DNA of 64,000 nucleotides, from contig NZ_FOFF01000050.1 in assembly GCF_900110755.1 (NCBI RefSeq), positions 1-64,000 of the forward strand. The letters are read 5' to 3'. Shown here piece by piece: positions 1 to 12,082 of the stretch. Source of the stretch: Streptomyces sp. yr375 (GTDB lineage: Bacteria; Actinomycetota; Actinomycetes; Streptomycetales; Streptomycetaceae). How positions within the stretch are numbered: position 1 is the stretch's first letter; every line of letters starts with the position of its first letter. Under the pieces are notes generated by a model. It was not told the origin of the DNA. It ran no database searches and worked only from the letters and a program-made list of their open reading frames with translations. The translations under genes and the position numbers were made by a program.

Positions 1-1874
<1,874 letters not shown>

Positions 1875-1919
1875 TGGAGTCAGCTCCTCTTGCGCAGTGC
1901 ACGTTTCGCGGAAAGCAGT

Positions 1920-4900
1920 TCAGGAAAGGCCGAGGTCGCTGTCGAGGAGTTCGAACAGCTCCTCGTCGCTGGCGAGCGAGAGGTCGTCGCCGTCGCCGCC
2001 TTGCGTGGCGTCGGCACTGACGGTCCACGTCGAAAGGAAGGCGTACATCCGGGTGGCGATGGCACCGCGCTGCTCGGCGTCCGCCGGCATGCGGCGCAGC
2101 AGCGCTTCCAGCCGTTCGACTTCCACCAGCGGGTCGACGGCGGCGGCCGGGTCACCGCCGCTCGCGGCACCACTCGCGCCACCATCGGCTGTTGCGCCAT
2201 CAGTCGCGCTCATCAGGTGCTCGGTCAGGGCGTCCAGCGTCGGATGGTCGAAGATCATCGTCGCCGCGAGCCGGACCCCGGTGGCCGTGCCGAGGCGGTT
2301 GCGGAGTTCCACCGCCGTGAGCGAGTCGAAGCCGAGTTCCTTGAAGGTGCGCTCCCCCGCCGGCTGCCCGGCGGTGCCGTGGCCGAGCACGGTCGCGACG
2401 TGGGTCTTCACCAACCGGGTCAGGACGCGGCGTCGTTCGGCGTCCGGGAGCGCGGCCAGTTCCTCGGCCGGGGAACGCCGCTCGCCGAGGCCGCCCGGGT
2501 GAGCGCCTGCGGCGCGCCGGGCGGGCGTACGTCCCACGGCCGTAGGGATCAGGGCCGTAGGAACCGTGGCCGTACGGGCCATGGCCAGGTCGCGGAGCAG
2601 TCCGAGGTCGGATCCGGCCGCGGCGCGGGCCCGCAGGGCTGCCGGGCTGAGCCGGACCGGGGCGAGGGCCGCCTCCGGGCGTCGCAGGGCCGCGTCGAGG
2701 AGCGCCATGCCGTCGTCGTCGGCGAGGGGCGCCAGCCCGGTGGTACGGGTCATGCGCGCCACGTCGGCGTCGTCGAGGTGCCCGGTCATTCCCCCGCGCC
2801 GCTCCCAGAAACCCCAGGCCAGGGACAGTCCGGGCAGGCCGAGGTACTGGCGGTGGGCGGCGAGGGCGTCCAGGGCGGCGTTGGCGGCGGCGTAGTTGGC
2901 CTGCCCCGGAGCGCCAAGCACGCCCATGGCCGAGGAGAACAGGACGAACGCGGCCAGGTCGAGGTGGGCGGTCAGTTCGTGCAGATGCCAGGCGGCCTCG
3001 ACCTTCGGCCGTATGACGGTACGCAGCCGGGTCGCGTCCTGCGAGGCGATCACCCCGTCGTCCAGCACGCCGGCCGTGTGCACGACAGCGGTCAGCGGGT
3101 GGTCGGCCGGTACGGAGGCGATCACCTCGGCCAGTGCCGCCCGGTCCGCCGTGTCGCAGGCCACCACCCGTACATCGGCACCCAGTTCGGTCAGCTCCGC
3201 CGCCAACTTCTTTGCACCGGGGGCCTGTTGGCCACGCCGGGACAGCAACAGCAGGTTCCGTACGCCATGGCCGGTGACCAGGTGCCGGGCGACGAGCGCA
3301 CCCAGGCCGCCGGTGCCGCCGGTCACCAGGACCGTGCCGTTCGGATCCAGCGGGCGCGGCACGGTCAACACGACCTTGCCGACATGCCGGGCCTGGCTCA
3401 TGTACCGGAACGCGTCCCGGACCCGGCGGATGTCCCAGGCCTGGACCGGCAGCGGCTCCAGCCCTCCGGCGGCCAGCAGCGCCGACACCTCGGCGAGCAG
3501 CTCGCCCAGCCGCTCGGGGCCCGCCTCGAAGAGGTCGAACGCCCGGTAGGACACGTCGAGTTGGGTCGCGTCGACTTGAGCCGCGTCACGGATGTCGGTC
3601 TTGCCCATCTCCACGAACCGGCCACCGGTCGACAGCAGTTGCAGCGAGGCGTCCACGAACTCCCCGGCCAGGGAGTTGAGTACGACGTCCACACCGGGGA
3701 ACTTCTCGGCGAAGCCGAGGTCACGGGAGGAGGCGATGTGGTCGTCGTCCAGGCCGAGTTGACGCAGTACGTCCCACTTGCCGGGGCTCGCGGTGGCGTA
3801 CACCTCCGCACCCAGGTGCCGGGCCAACTGGATGGCCGCCATGCCCACACCACCGGCACCCGCGTGCACCAGCACTTTCTCCCCCGCCCGGAGGCCCGCC
3901 AGGTCCTGCCAGGCGTACCAGGCGGTCAGGAACACGATCGGGACCGCCGCCGCCCGCGCGAACGACCAGTGCGCGGGGATGCGCGCCAGCAGCCGTGCGT
4001 CCGTGACCACCAGCGGCGCCAGACCGCCCGTCACGACGCCGAACACCCGGTCGCCGACGGCGAGTTCGCCGCACTCGCCGGTGCCGAGCGCGGTCACCAC
4101 ACCGGCGCACTCCATGCCCAGCGGCACCCCGGGGTCGGGGTACATGCCCAACGCGATGAGCACATCACGGAAGTTGACCCCGGCCGCGCGTACGGCCACC
4201 CGCACCTGGCCGGGGCCCAGCGGCTCCAGCACGTCCCGGGCGGGTTCGGTGCCGAGGCTCTCCAGGGTGCCGCCGGAACCGGGCGTCACACGCCACGGCC
4301 TCCCGTCGCCAAGGTCCAAGTCGAGGTCCGAGGGGGCGGTGGCGTAGACCGGTGTCAGGCGCGGCGCGAGCGCCACGCCGTCGCGCAGGCAGGCCTGCGG
4401 TGCGGCCACGAGGGCGAGGCCGGTGCGGGAGGAGTCCGCGCCCGGAGCGCCCGGGTCCAGGTCCTGGTCCAGGTCCAGCAGGCGCAGCCGGTCCGGATGC
4501 TCCGACTGCGCCGACCGCACCAGGCCCCAGACCGCCGCCGCCACCGGATCGGCGAGGCCGTCCCCGCTGTCCCGGGCCACGGCGCCACGCGTCACGACCG
4601 TCAACCGCAGCTCGGCGAACCGCTCGTCGGCCAGCCATGCCTGCGCCAGTTCGAGCACACGCCGCACCTCGCCGTACAGCCGCTCCGATACGGTGCCCGG
4701 CTCCGGCAACGGCGCGCAGACGACCACGGCATGCCCCGGCCCGACTTCACCGGCCGCCACCGCCTCGGCCAGGGCGGCCGGCTCCGGGTACCCGGTGACC
4801 TCACTGCCGCCGCGCCCGAGCAGCTCGGCCAGCCCGAACAGATCCGGCCCGAGCAGCGCGCACGCCCCGGCCCCGGCCGCTTCGACGGGCACCCAGTCGG

Positions 4901-7900
4901 TGACGTACAGCGCCTGCTCGGCGGAGGCGGATCCGGAGCCGGATCCGGGCCCGGCGAAGGTGTCCGCGCCTGCGGCCAGCGCATCGGCGGCCACCGGGCG
5001 CAGCGCCAGCGCCCGTACGTCCACGACCGGCTCGCCGTCGGCGTCGACGGCCAGCAGCGACACGGTGTCGACGCCGGTCGGCCGCAGCCGTACTCGCAGT
5101 TCGTCGGCGCCGTTCGCCGAGACGGTGACGTCGGACCAGCTAAACGGCAGCAGCAGCCCGTCGCCCTTGGTCAGCCCGGTCCGTTCGCCGAGGAGGACGG
5201 CGTGCAGCGCCGCGTCCAGCAGCGCGGGATGCAGGGCGTAACGCGCGGCCTGCTCGCGTTCCTGCTCCGGCAGGGCGACGGCGGCGTACACCTCGTCGCC
5301 GTCCCGCCAGACGGCGCGCAGCCCCTGGAACACCGGCCCGTAGTCGTAGCCGCGCCGCGCCAAGTCCTCGTACAACGCGGCGAGTTCCAGCGGCTCGGCC
5401 CCCTCGGGCGGCCATACGTCGAGCGGCCGTACCTCGACGGGCGCGCTCGGGTCCCGGCCTTCGGCCAGTACGGCACCGGCGTGCCGGGTCCAGAGCGCCG
5501 GGGTGTCCGTGTCGGCGGGGCAGGCGTGGATCTCCAGCTCGCGCCGGCCGGTGTCGTCGCGCGGGCCGACCCGCACCTGAAGGCGTACGGCACCGTCCCT
5601 CGGCACCGTCAGCGGTGCCTCCAGGGTCAGTTCCTCCACCCGCTCGCAGCCCAGCCGCTGCCCGGCGTGCACCGCCGCCTCCAGCAGCGCGGTCCCGGGT
5701 ACGACGACCGTGCCCAGCACCGCGTGATCGGCGAGCCACGACTGCGCCGTCGGCGCGATCCGCCGCGTGAACACGGCACCGCCGTCGGCGAGTTCGGTCG
5801 CCTCGCCCATGAACGGATGCCCGACGCCACCGCCCGGCCGCAGCCAGTAGCGCCGCCGCTGGAAGGCGTACGTCGGCAGGTCGCCGCCGCGTCCCGCCCC
5901 GGCGGCGGGCAGTACGGTCGTCCAGTCGACGTCGGCACCATGCACGAACGCCTGCGCCACCGAGGTCAACAGCCGCTCGACCCCGCCCTGGTCGCGGCGT
6001 AGGGTGCCCAGCGCGACGGCGGTGGCCGGACTGTCGTCCAGGGTGTCCTGTAGGGCACCGAGCAACACGGGATGCGGACTGACCTCCACGAACAGCCGGT
6101 GCCCGGCGGCGACCAACTCACCCACCGCGTCCGCGAGACGCACCCGGTGACGCAGGTTCCCGTACCAGTAACCACCGTTCAGCTCACCGGACTTGACCCA
6201 GTCACCGGTGTACGTCGACAGCATCGGAACCGTCGGCCGCCGCGACACCACCGCGTCGAGCTCCGCCAGCAGCTCCGCCTCCAACGCCTCGACCATCACC
6301 GAGTGCGAGGCGTAGTCGACGGCGACCCGCTTCGCCTGAACCCCCGCCACCTCACACCCGGCCATGAACACATCCAGCTCGTCCACGGACCCCGACACCA
6401 CGACGGACCCCGGCCCGTTGACGGCCGCGATCCCGACACCGTCCGACAGCAACGGCTCCACCTCGTCGACGGACGCGAACACGGACACCATCCCGCCGGT
6501 ACCCGCCAGCCGCGTGATCGCCCGCGACCGCACCGCCACCACCCGAGCCGCATCCTCCAACGACAAGGCACCCGCGACGCACGCCGCCGCGATCTCACCC
6601 TGCGAGTGACCCACCACAGCGACGGGCGTGACACCCACCGACCGCCACACCGCAGCCAACGACACCATCACAGCCCACAACACCGGCTGCACCACATCAA
6701 CCCGCGCCAACTCATCCCCATCACCGGCGAGTACACCGGTCAACGACCAGTCCACCCACGGCGACAGCGCCGCCTCGCACTCCGCGATCGACGCGGCGAA
6801 CACCGGAGACGAGACGAGCAACTCCCGCCCCATACCCACCCACTGCGCCCCCTGACCCGGGAACACGAACACCACACCCGAGCCCACGACCGACCCCGCG
6901 ACAACGCCCGATGCCTCCAGACCGGACGCCAACGCCCCAACCCCAGACGTCAGTTCATCCAGACCCCGGCCCAAGACCACCGCACGATCAGCGAACACCG
7001 CTCGACCGCCAGCCAACGCGTAAGCCACGCACGGGAGTTCCACCGCACCGACACCACGACCCGCGTACCCGACCAGCCGCTCCGCCTGAGCCGCCAACGC
7101 CCCGGCACCCCGCCCGGACACCACCCACGGCACCACCCCACCAAGCGCCACCACCGGCACCGGCACCGGCACCGGCGACTCCTCAGCCCCAACCGGCTCA
7201 AAAGCCTCCGCCTGCTCCAGAATCACGTGCGCGTTGGTCCCACTGATCCCGAACGACGACACAGCGGCCCGCCGGACCCGACCCGCGTCCGGCCACGCCA
7301 CCGTCTCCCGCACCACCTCCACCGCACCCGACGACCAGTCCACGAACGACGACGGCTCATCCACATGCAGCGACGCCGGGAGCACCCCATGGCGCAGCCC
7401 CATGACCATCTTGATCACACCGGCCACGCCCGCAGCCGCCTGCGTATGCCCGATGTTGGACTTCACCGACCCCAGGAGCAGCGGGTGTCCGTCGCCGCGC
7501 TGCCCATACGTCGCCAACAGCGCCTCAGCCTCGATCGGGTCGCCCAACGCGGTGCCCGTACCGTGTGCCTCGACCGCGTCCACGTCGGAGGCCGTCAGGC
7601 CCGCGTTGGACAGGGCCTCGGAGATGACGCGCTGTTGCGAAGGGCCGTTGGGGGCGGTCAGGCCGTTGGACGCGCCGTCCTGGTTGACGGCGGAACCCCG
7701 CACCACCGCCAGTACTTCGTGGCCGTTGCGCCGGGCGTCGCTCAGCCGCTCCACCAGCAGCAGGCCGACGCCCTCGCCCCAGCCCGTGCCGTCCGCGCCC
7801 GCCGCGAACGCCTTGCAGCGGCCGTCCGACGACAGTCCGCCCTGGCGGCTGAACTCCACGAACAGGCCGGGGCTGGAGAGCACGGTCGCGCCGCCCGCCA

Positions 7901-10900
7901 GCGCCATGTCGCACTCGCCGGAGCGCAGCGACTGGACGGCGAGGTGCAGGGCCACCAGCGACGACGAGCAGGCCGTGTCCACCGTCACGGCGGGGCCTTC
8001 GAGGCCCAGGGTGTAGGCGACGCGTCCGGAGGCGAGGCTGACGGAGGTACCGGTGAGGACGTATCCGTCGGCTCCGCTGCCGGGCTCGTCCATGCGCGGT
8101 CCGTAGTCCTGCGCCATCGCGCCGACGAACACGCCCGTACGGCTGCCGCGCAGCGAGTGCGGGTCGATCCCGGCCCGTTCGAACGCCTCCCACGACGTCT
8201 CCAGCAGCAGCCGCTGCTGCGGATCCATCGCCACCGCCTCACGCGGCGAGATGCCGAAGAACTCGGCGTCGAAGTCCGCCGCCCCGGTGAGGAAGCCGCC
8301 CTGGCCGGTGGCCGAGGCGGGTGTGCCGTCGGGGCCGGGCGCGAGCAGGGCGGCGAGGTCCCAGCCACGGTCGTCGGGGAAGTCGCCGACCGCGTCCCGC
8401 TCGGCGAGCACCAGGTCCCACAGTTCCTCTGGCGAGCCGACGCCTCCCGCGTACCGGCAGCTCATCCCGACGATCGCGATCGCGTCCCGCGCGTCCCGCA
8501 CGTCCGGCGAGTCCGGCGTGGCGTCGGGCATGGCATGCCCATGGGCCCCGGGTTGGCCGCCGGTGAGCAGTTCCCGCAGCCGGTGGGCGAGGGCCCTGGG
8601 CGTCGGATGGTCGAAGACCGCGCTGGTGCCCAGGCCCGCGCCGGTGGCCGCGTTGAGGTCGCCGCGCAGCCGGACGCTGAGCTGGGAGTCGAACCCGAGG
8701 TCGCGGAAGGACAGTTCGGGATCGACGTCGTCCGGCGAGGCGTGTCCGAGCAGCGCCGCGGCATGCGTCCGCACGGTACGCGTCAGGAACCGCTCGGCCT
8801 CGGCCGGGCTCATCGCGCCGAGCCCGCCAAGCCCCTCCTCCGCCACCGCATCGGCACCTGTGGAAGCCACCGGGGCCGCCACCATCTCTGCCGCCGTGTC
8901 GGCCGCCGCGTCGGGCCAGTGCCGGCGGCGCTGGAAGGCGTACGTCGGCAGGTCCACCCGGGCGGCGTCGGTGCCGGCGTACAGCACGTCCCATCCGACC
9001 TCCGCGCCCTGGACGAAGGCTTCCGCCAGGGAGTCGAGGAACCGCGCGGGACCGCCGTCGCCCCGGCGCAGCGTGCCCAGGACGACGCCGCCGTTCTCGG
9101 CTTCCAGCGTGGCCTGGATGCCGGCGGTGAGCACGGGGTGCGGGCCGACCTCGATGAACAGCCGGTGTCCGGCCCTGGCGAGCCTCTGCACGGCGGCGTG
9201 CAACCGCACGGGACGCCGCAGGTTCTCGTACCAGTACCGCCCGTCCAGTTCGCCCGGGCGGACCCATTCCGTGGTGGTGGTGGACAGCATCGGCACCGTG
9301 GGCGCGAGCGGGGTCACCGGCGCGAGCAGGTCCCGCAGGGCGGGCTCCAAGGGCTCCACCAGCGGGGAGTGCGAGGCGTAGTCGACGGCGACTTGGCGGT
9401 GGCGGATGGCGCGCCGGGCGCAGTCGGCCGCGCACTGTTCCAGGAGTTCGGCGGGGCCGGACAGCACCATGGCGTCGGGGCCGTTGAGCACGGCGAGCGC
9501 GACCCGGCCGCCGTGGGGGGCGGCGATGTCCTCGGCGGTGGGCTGGTCGCAGACGAGCGACAGCATGCCGCCGCCGGTTCCGGCCACCGCGCGCAGTGCC
9601 CTGGCGCGCAGCGCCGCCGTCCGGGCGCCGTCCTCCAGGGTCAGGGCGCCGGCGACGACGGCGGCCGCGATCTCGCCCTGCGAGTGGCCGATGACGGCTG
9701 CCGGCCGCACCCCGGCGGCCCGCCACAGCTCCGCCAGCGAGACCATCACGGCCCACAGCACCGGCTGGAGGACGTCCAGCCGGTTCAGCTCGCCGTCGCC
9801 GCCGCCCTCGTCGCCGTCGTGGCTGTCGTCGCCGTCCACGCCGTGCGTCAGGACGTCGGTGAGCGACCAGTCGACGTACGGGGCGAGCGCGGTCTCGCAG
9901 CGCGCGATCCACTGGGCGAACACCGGTGTCGTACGCAGCAGTTCGCGCCCCATGCCCACCCATTGCTGGCCCTGTCCCGGGAACACCATGATCGGCCGGG
10001 CGTCGAGTGCCCGCCCGCGCTGGAGTCCCGGGGCCGGCTGCCCGCCGGCCAGGGCGTCCAGGCCGCGCAGGAGTTCCTCGCGCCCGGTGCCGGTGACGGC
10101 TGCCCGGTGGTCGAGGGCCTGCCGGGTGGTGGCCAGTGAGAAGGCGACGTCGGCCGGGTCGAGGTCGGGGGCGGCGCGCAGTGCGGCGGCGAGCCGGGCG
10201 GCCTGGCCGCGCAGCGCGGGCTCGGTGCGCGCGGTGACGGGCCACAGTCCGGCCCCGCCGAGCAGCGGAGCGCCGGGGGCTGTGTCCGGCGTGTGCGCTG
10301 CTGCCGTGGCTTCGCCGAGGACGACATGGCAGTTGGTGCCGCCGATCCCGAACGAGCTGACGCCCGCGAGGAGTTGCTGCCCCTGCGGCCAGGGCCCGAG
10401 TTCCTGCTGCACCCGCAGGCCCAGCCGGTCGAGGGCGATGGCGGGGTTGGGGGTGCGGAAGTGCAGGCTGGCGGGCAACTGCCGGTGTTTCAGGCTGAGC
10501 AGGGTCTTGAGCAGTCCGGCGATTCCGGCCGCGCCTTCGAGATGCCCGATGTTGGTCTTGACCGAGCCGACCCTCAGCGGGTCGTCGGCCGACCGGCCGT
10601 CGCAGAGGGCCGCGCCGAGGGCGGTGGCCTCGACGGGGTCGCCCTTGGGGGTGCCGGTGCCGTGCAGTTCGACGTAGCGGACGGCGTCGGGGCGGACCCG
10701 GGCGTCCTGGCAGGCGGCGCGGATGACGGCGGTCTGGGCCTCGGGGTCGGGAGCGGTCAGGGTCTCGCCGCCGCCGTCGTTGTTGACGGCGCTGCCGAGG
10801 ATCACACCGTGGATCCGGTCGCCGTCGGCGAGCGCGTCGGAGAGGCGCTTGAGGACGACGAGCCCGCCGCCCTCGCCGCGGACGAATCCGTTGGCGCGGG

Positions 10901-11642
10901 CGTCGAAGGTGTGGCAGCGGCCGTCCGGCGACAGGACGTCGGCCCGGGCGGCGCGCAGGGCGCTGTCCGGGGCGAGGTTGAGGTGAACGCCTCCGGCGAG
11001 CGCGATCCGGCTCTCACCGCGGCGCAGGCTCTGGCCGGCCAGGTGCACGGCCACCAGGGACGAGGACTGCCCGGTGTCGACGGTGAGGCTGGGGCCGCGC
11101 AGCCCCAGCGCGTAGGAGACGCGGCCGGCGAGGACGCCACGGGCCAGCCCGGTGAAGGCGTACTGGTCGGGGGTGCGGCCCCGGTGCAGCGCCGCGTAGT
11201 CGTCGGCGATCGCGCCGAGGAAGACACCGGTGGCGGTGTGCCGGACGGTGTCGGCGGGCAGTCCGGCGTCCTCCAGGGCCTCCCAGCCCAGTTCGAGGAC
11301 GAGCCGCTGCTGCGGGTCCATGGCCGCCGCCTCGCGCGGGGAGATCCGGAAGAAGCCCTCGTCGAAGGAGTCGACCTGGTCGAGGTAGCCGCCGAAGGGC
11401 GGGCAGGCGTCGGGCAGCGGGCGGTCGGCGGGGGGCGCGGTGACGGCGTCGGCACCGTCGCGCAGCAGCGCCCAGAACTCCTCGGGACCCGCCGCGCCCG
11501 GCAGCCGGCACGACATTCCGATGACGGCCAGGGATTCACTGTGCGGGGAGCCCGCGTGGCCGAAGTCCGCATGCGCGGAGCCCGTGTGTGCAAGGCCCGC
11601 GTGCGCGAAGTCCGAGGGGCCGGCGCTGGATTGAGTGTTCAT
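1920..11642 (-). CDS. Modular type I PKS: KSQ loading module plus fully reducing module 1
   Basis: First protein of a polyketide assembly line, 3240 residues. The ATG at 11642 has GGAAGGA seven bases upstream. Approximate domain order: KSQ 38-460 (active-site Cys replaced by Gln192 in VDTGQSSSLVAVHL), AT 555-860, ACP 950-1015 (GFDSQ near 984), KS 1035-1455 (Cys near 1225), AT 1560-1865, DH 1900-2170 (HAVLGTVVVP), ER 2410-2720 (HAGAGGVG), KR 2765-2945 (TGGTGGLGA, catalytic ANYAAAN), ACP near 3105, docking tail to 3240 (DEELFELLDSDLGLS). Both ATs have GHSQG and YASH, which in this family indicates methylmalonyl-CoA. KSQ domains decarboxylate the loaded extender, so a propionyl starter is inferred. 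The KR has the LDD motif of B-type ketoreductases, and all reducing domains look intact, predicting a methylene. The product is unknown. Confidence 0.97.
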   Translation of the reverse strand: MNTQSSAGPSDFAHAGLAHTGSAHADFGHAGSPHSESLAVIGMSCRLPGAAGPEEFWALLRDGADAVTAPPADRPLPDACPPFGGYLDQVDSFDEGFFRISPREAAAMDPQQRLVLELGWEALEDAGLPADTVRHTATGVFLGAIADDYAALHRGRTPDQYAFTGLARGVLAGRVSYALGLRGPSLTVDTGQSSSLVAVHLAGQSLRRGESRIALAGGVHLNLAPDSALRAARADVLSPDGRCHTFDARANGFVRGEGGGLVVLKRLSDALADGDRIHGVILGSAVNNDGGGETLTAPDPEAQTAVIRAACQDARVRPDAVRYVELHGTGTPKGDPVEATALGAALCDGRSADDPLRVGSVKTNIGHLEGAAGIAGLLKTLLSLKHRQLPASLHFRTPNPAIALDRLGLRVQQELGPWPQGQQLLAGVSSFGIGGTNCHVVLGEATAAAHTPDTAPGAPLLGGAGLWPVTARTEPALRGQAARLAAALRAAPDLDPADVAFSLATTRQALDHRAAVTGTGREELLRGLDALAGGQPAPGLQRGRALDARPIMVFPGQGQQWVGMGRELLRTTPVFAQWIARCETALAPYVDWSLTDVLTHGVDGDDSHDGDEGGGDGELNRLDVLQPVLWAVMVSLAELWRAAGVRPAAVIGHSQGEIAAAVVAGALTLEDGARTAALRARALRAVAGTGGGMLSLVCDQPTAEDIAAPHGGRVALAVLNGPDAMVLSGPAELLEQCAADCARRAIRHRQVAVDYASHSPLVEPLEPALRDLLAPVTPLAPTVPMLSTTTTEWVRPGELDGRYWYENLRRPVRLHAAVQRLARAGHRLFIEVGPHPVLTAGIQATLEAENGGVVLGTLRRGDGGPARFLDSLAEAFVQGAEVGWDVLYAGTDAARVDLPTYAFQRRRHWPDAAADTAAEMVAAPVASTGADAVAEEGLGGLGAMSPAEAERFLTRTVRTHAAALLGHASPDDVDPELSFRDLGFDSQLSVRLRGDLNAATGAGLGTSAVFDHPTPRALAHRLRELLTGGQPGAHGHAMPDATPDSPDVRDARDAIAIVGMSCRYAGGVGSPEELWDLVLAERDAVGDFPDDRGWDLAALLAPGPDGTPASATGQGGFLTGAADFDAEFFGISPREAVAMDPQQRLLLETSWEAFERAGIDPHSLRGSRTGVFVGAMAQDYGPRMDEPGSGADGYVLTGTSVSLASGRVAYTLGLEGPAVTVDTACSSSLVALHLAVQSLRSGECDMALAGGATVLSSPGLFVEFSRQGGLSSDGRCKAFAAGADGTGWGEGVGLLLVERLSDARRNGHEVLAVVRGSAVNQDGASNGLTAPNGPSQQRVISEALSNAGLTASDVDAVEAHGTGTALGDPIEAEALLATYGQRGDGHPLLLGSVKSNIGHTQAAAGVAGVIKMVMGLRHGVLPASLHVDEPSSFVDWSSGAVEVVRETVAWPDAGRVRRAAVSSFGISGTNAHVILEQAEAFEPVGAEESPVPVPVPVVALGGVVPWVVSGRGAGALAAQAERLVGYAGRGVGAVELPCVAYALAGGRAVFADRAVVLGRGLDELTSGVGALASGLEASGVVAGSVVGSGVVFVFPGQGAQWVGMGRELLVSSPVFAASIAECEAALSPWVDWSLTGVLAGDGDELARVDVVQPVLWAVMVSLAAVWRSVGVTPVAVVGHSQGEIAAACVAGALSLEDAARVVAVRSRAITRLAGTGGMVSVFASVDEVEPLLSDGVGIAAVNGPGSVVVSGSVDELDVFMAGCEVAGVQAKRVAVDYASHSVMVEALEAELLAELDAVVSRRPTVPMLSTYTGDWVKSGELNGGYWYGNLRHRVRLADAVGELVAAGHRLFVEVSPHPVLLGALQDTLDDSPATAVALGTLRRDQGGVERLLTSVAQAFVHGADVDWTTVLPAAGAGRGGDLPTYAFQRRRYWLRPGGGVGHPFMGEATELADGGAVFTRRIAPTAQSWLADHAVLGTVVVPGTALLEAAVHAGQRLGCERVEELTLEAPLTVPRDGAVRLQVRVGPRDDTGRRELEIHACPADTDTPALWTRHAGAVLAEGRDPSAPVEVRPLDVWPPEGAEPLELAALYEDLARRGYDYGPVFQGLRAVWRDGDEVYAAVALPEQEREQAARYALHPALLDAALHAVLLGERTGLTKGDGLLLPFSWSDVTVSANGADELRVRLRPTGVDTVSLLAVDADGEPVVDVRALALRPVAADALAAGADTFAGPGSGSGSASAEQALYVTDWVPVEAAGAGACALLGPDLFGLAELLGRGGSEVTGYPEPAALAEAVAAGEVGPGHAVVVCAPLPEPGTVSERLYGEVRRVLELAQAWLADERFAELRLTVVTRGAVARDSGDGLADPVAAAVWGLVRSAQSEHPDRLRLLDLDQDLDPGAPGADSSRTGLALVAAPQACLRDGVALAPRLTPVYATAPSDLDLDLGDGRPWRVTPGSGGTLESLGTEPARDVLEPLGPGQVRVAVRAAGVNFRDVLIALGMYPDPGVPLGMECAGVVTALGTGECGELAVGDRVFGVVTGGLAPLVVTDARLLARIPAHWSFARAAAVPIVFLTAWYAWQDLAGLRAGEKVLVHAGAGGVGMAAIQLARHLGAEVYATASPGKWDVLRQLGLDDDHIASSRDLGFAEKFPGVDVVLNSLAGEFVDASLQLLSTGGRFVEMGKTDIRDAAQVDATQLDVSYRAFDLFEAGPERLGELLAEVSALLAAGGLEPLPVQAWDIRRVRDAFRYMSQARHVGKVVLTVPRPLDPNGTVLVTGGTGGLGALVARHLVTGHGVRNLLLLSRRGQQAPGAKKLAAELTELGADVRVVACDTADRAALAEVIASVPADHPLTAVVHTAGVLDDGVIASQDATRLRTVIRPKVEAAWHLHELTAHLDLAAFVLFSSAMGVLGAPGQANYAAANAALDALAAHRQYLGLPGLSLAWGFWERRGGMTGHLDDADVARMTRTTGLAPLADDDGMALLDAALRRPEAALAPVRLSPAALRARAAAGSDLGLLRDLAMARTATVPTALIPTAVGRTPARRAAGAHPGGLGERRSPAEELAALPDAERRRVLTRLVKTHVATVLGHGTAGQPAGERTFKELGFDSLTAVELRNRLGTATGVRLAATMIFDHPTLDALTEHLMSATDGATADGGASGAASGGDPAAAVDPLVEVERLEALLRRMPADAEQRGAIATRMYAFLSTWTVSADATQGGDGDDLSLASDEELFELLDSDLGLS

Positions 11643-12082
11643 GTGTCCTTCCGGTCCCCAGCCGGTCCGCCGTCCGCGCCAGCCGTGCTGCGCCGGCGAC
11701 CTCGCGTCGCACGCCGCCGTGGTCCGGCGTCCGTTCCGGTGTGGTTGGCCTTTCGGCCCGGCCCACCGTAGGTTCCTCCGATCCGGGGGCGACACCCCTA
11801 CCGGGCCCCGCATGCCCCACGGGTGGTCCGTGGCCCCTAACAGCAGGTCGCGGGTGGTGCCGCGCGGCTGGGGCCGGTAGGGGTGCGGGGCTGGGAGACA
11901 GCGGCCCGCACGGGGTTTACCCGGTCGGTGGCGGCCTGCGTACACTCTGGCCACTTCGCACCCCTGAGGACACCGGAGCACGAAGACGTCCGAGGCACCG
12001 ATGCCACCCCGTGAGCGCCGGATTCGTGTTGCTCGATCCGGTCCGGTGCGTGGACGGTGCCTCCCATTCCCTGGAGACGCGC
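11643..12082. promoter_or_regulatory. Divergent promoter region between the PKS and the C-A-T gene
   Basis: This 440-bp gap separates two divergently transcribed biosynthetic starts and must hold both promoters. On the plus strand TTTACC at 11916-11921 and TACACT at 11941-11946 are 19 bp apart, a loose sigma70-like pair for the C-A-T gene. No convincing pair was found for the PKS direction. The LAL regulator encoded at 15217-18012 is a reasonable candidate to act here, but no repeat that would mark its site was identified. Confidence 0.45.

Noticed and set aside
1890..10139. Two open frames of over 1300 codons on the plus strand opposite the PKS
   Set aside because: They are antisense to domains with complete catalytic motifs, have Arg/Gly/His-rich shadow composition, and no ribosome sites. 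High GC third positions create such frames.
5140..11642. Inactive reducing domains in module 1
   Set aside because: DH (HxxxGxxxxP), ER nucleotide loop and KR Ser-Tyr-Asn residues were all found intact on reading the sequence.
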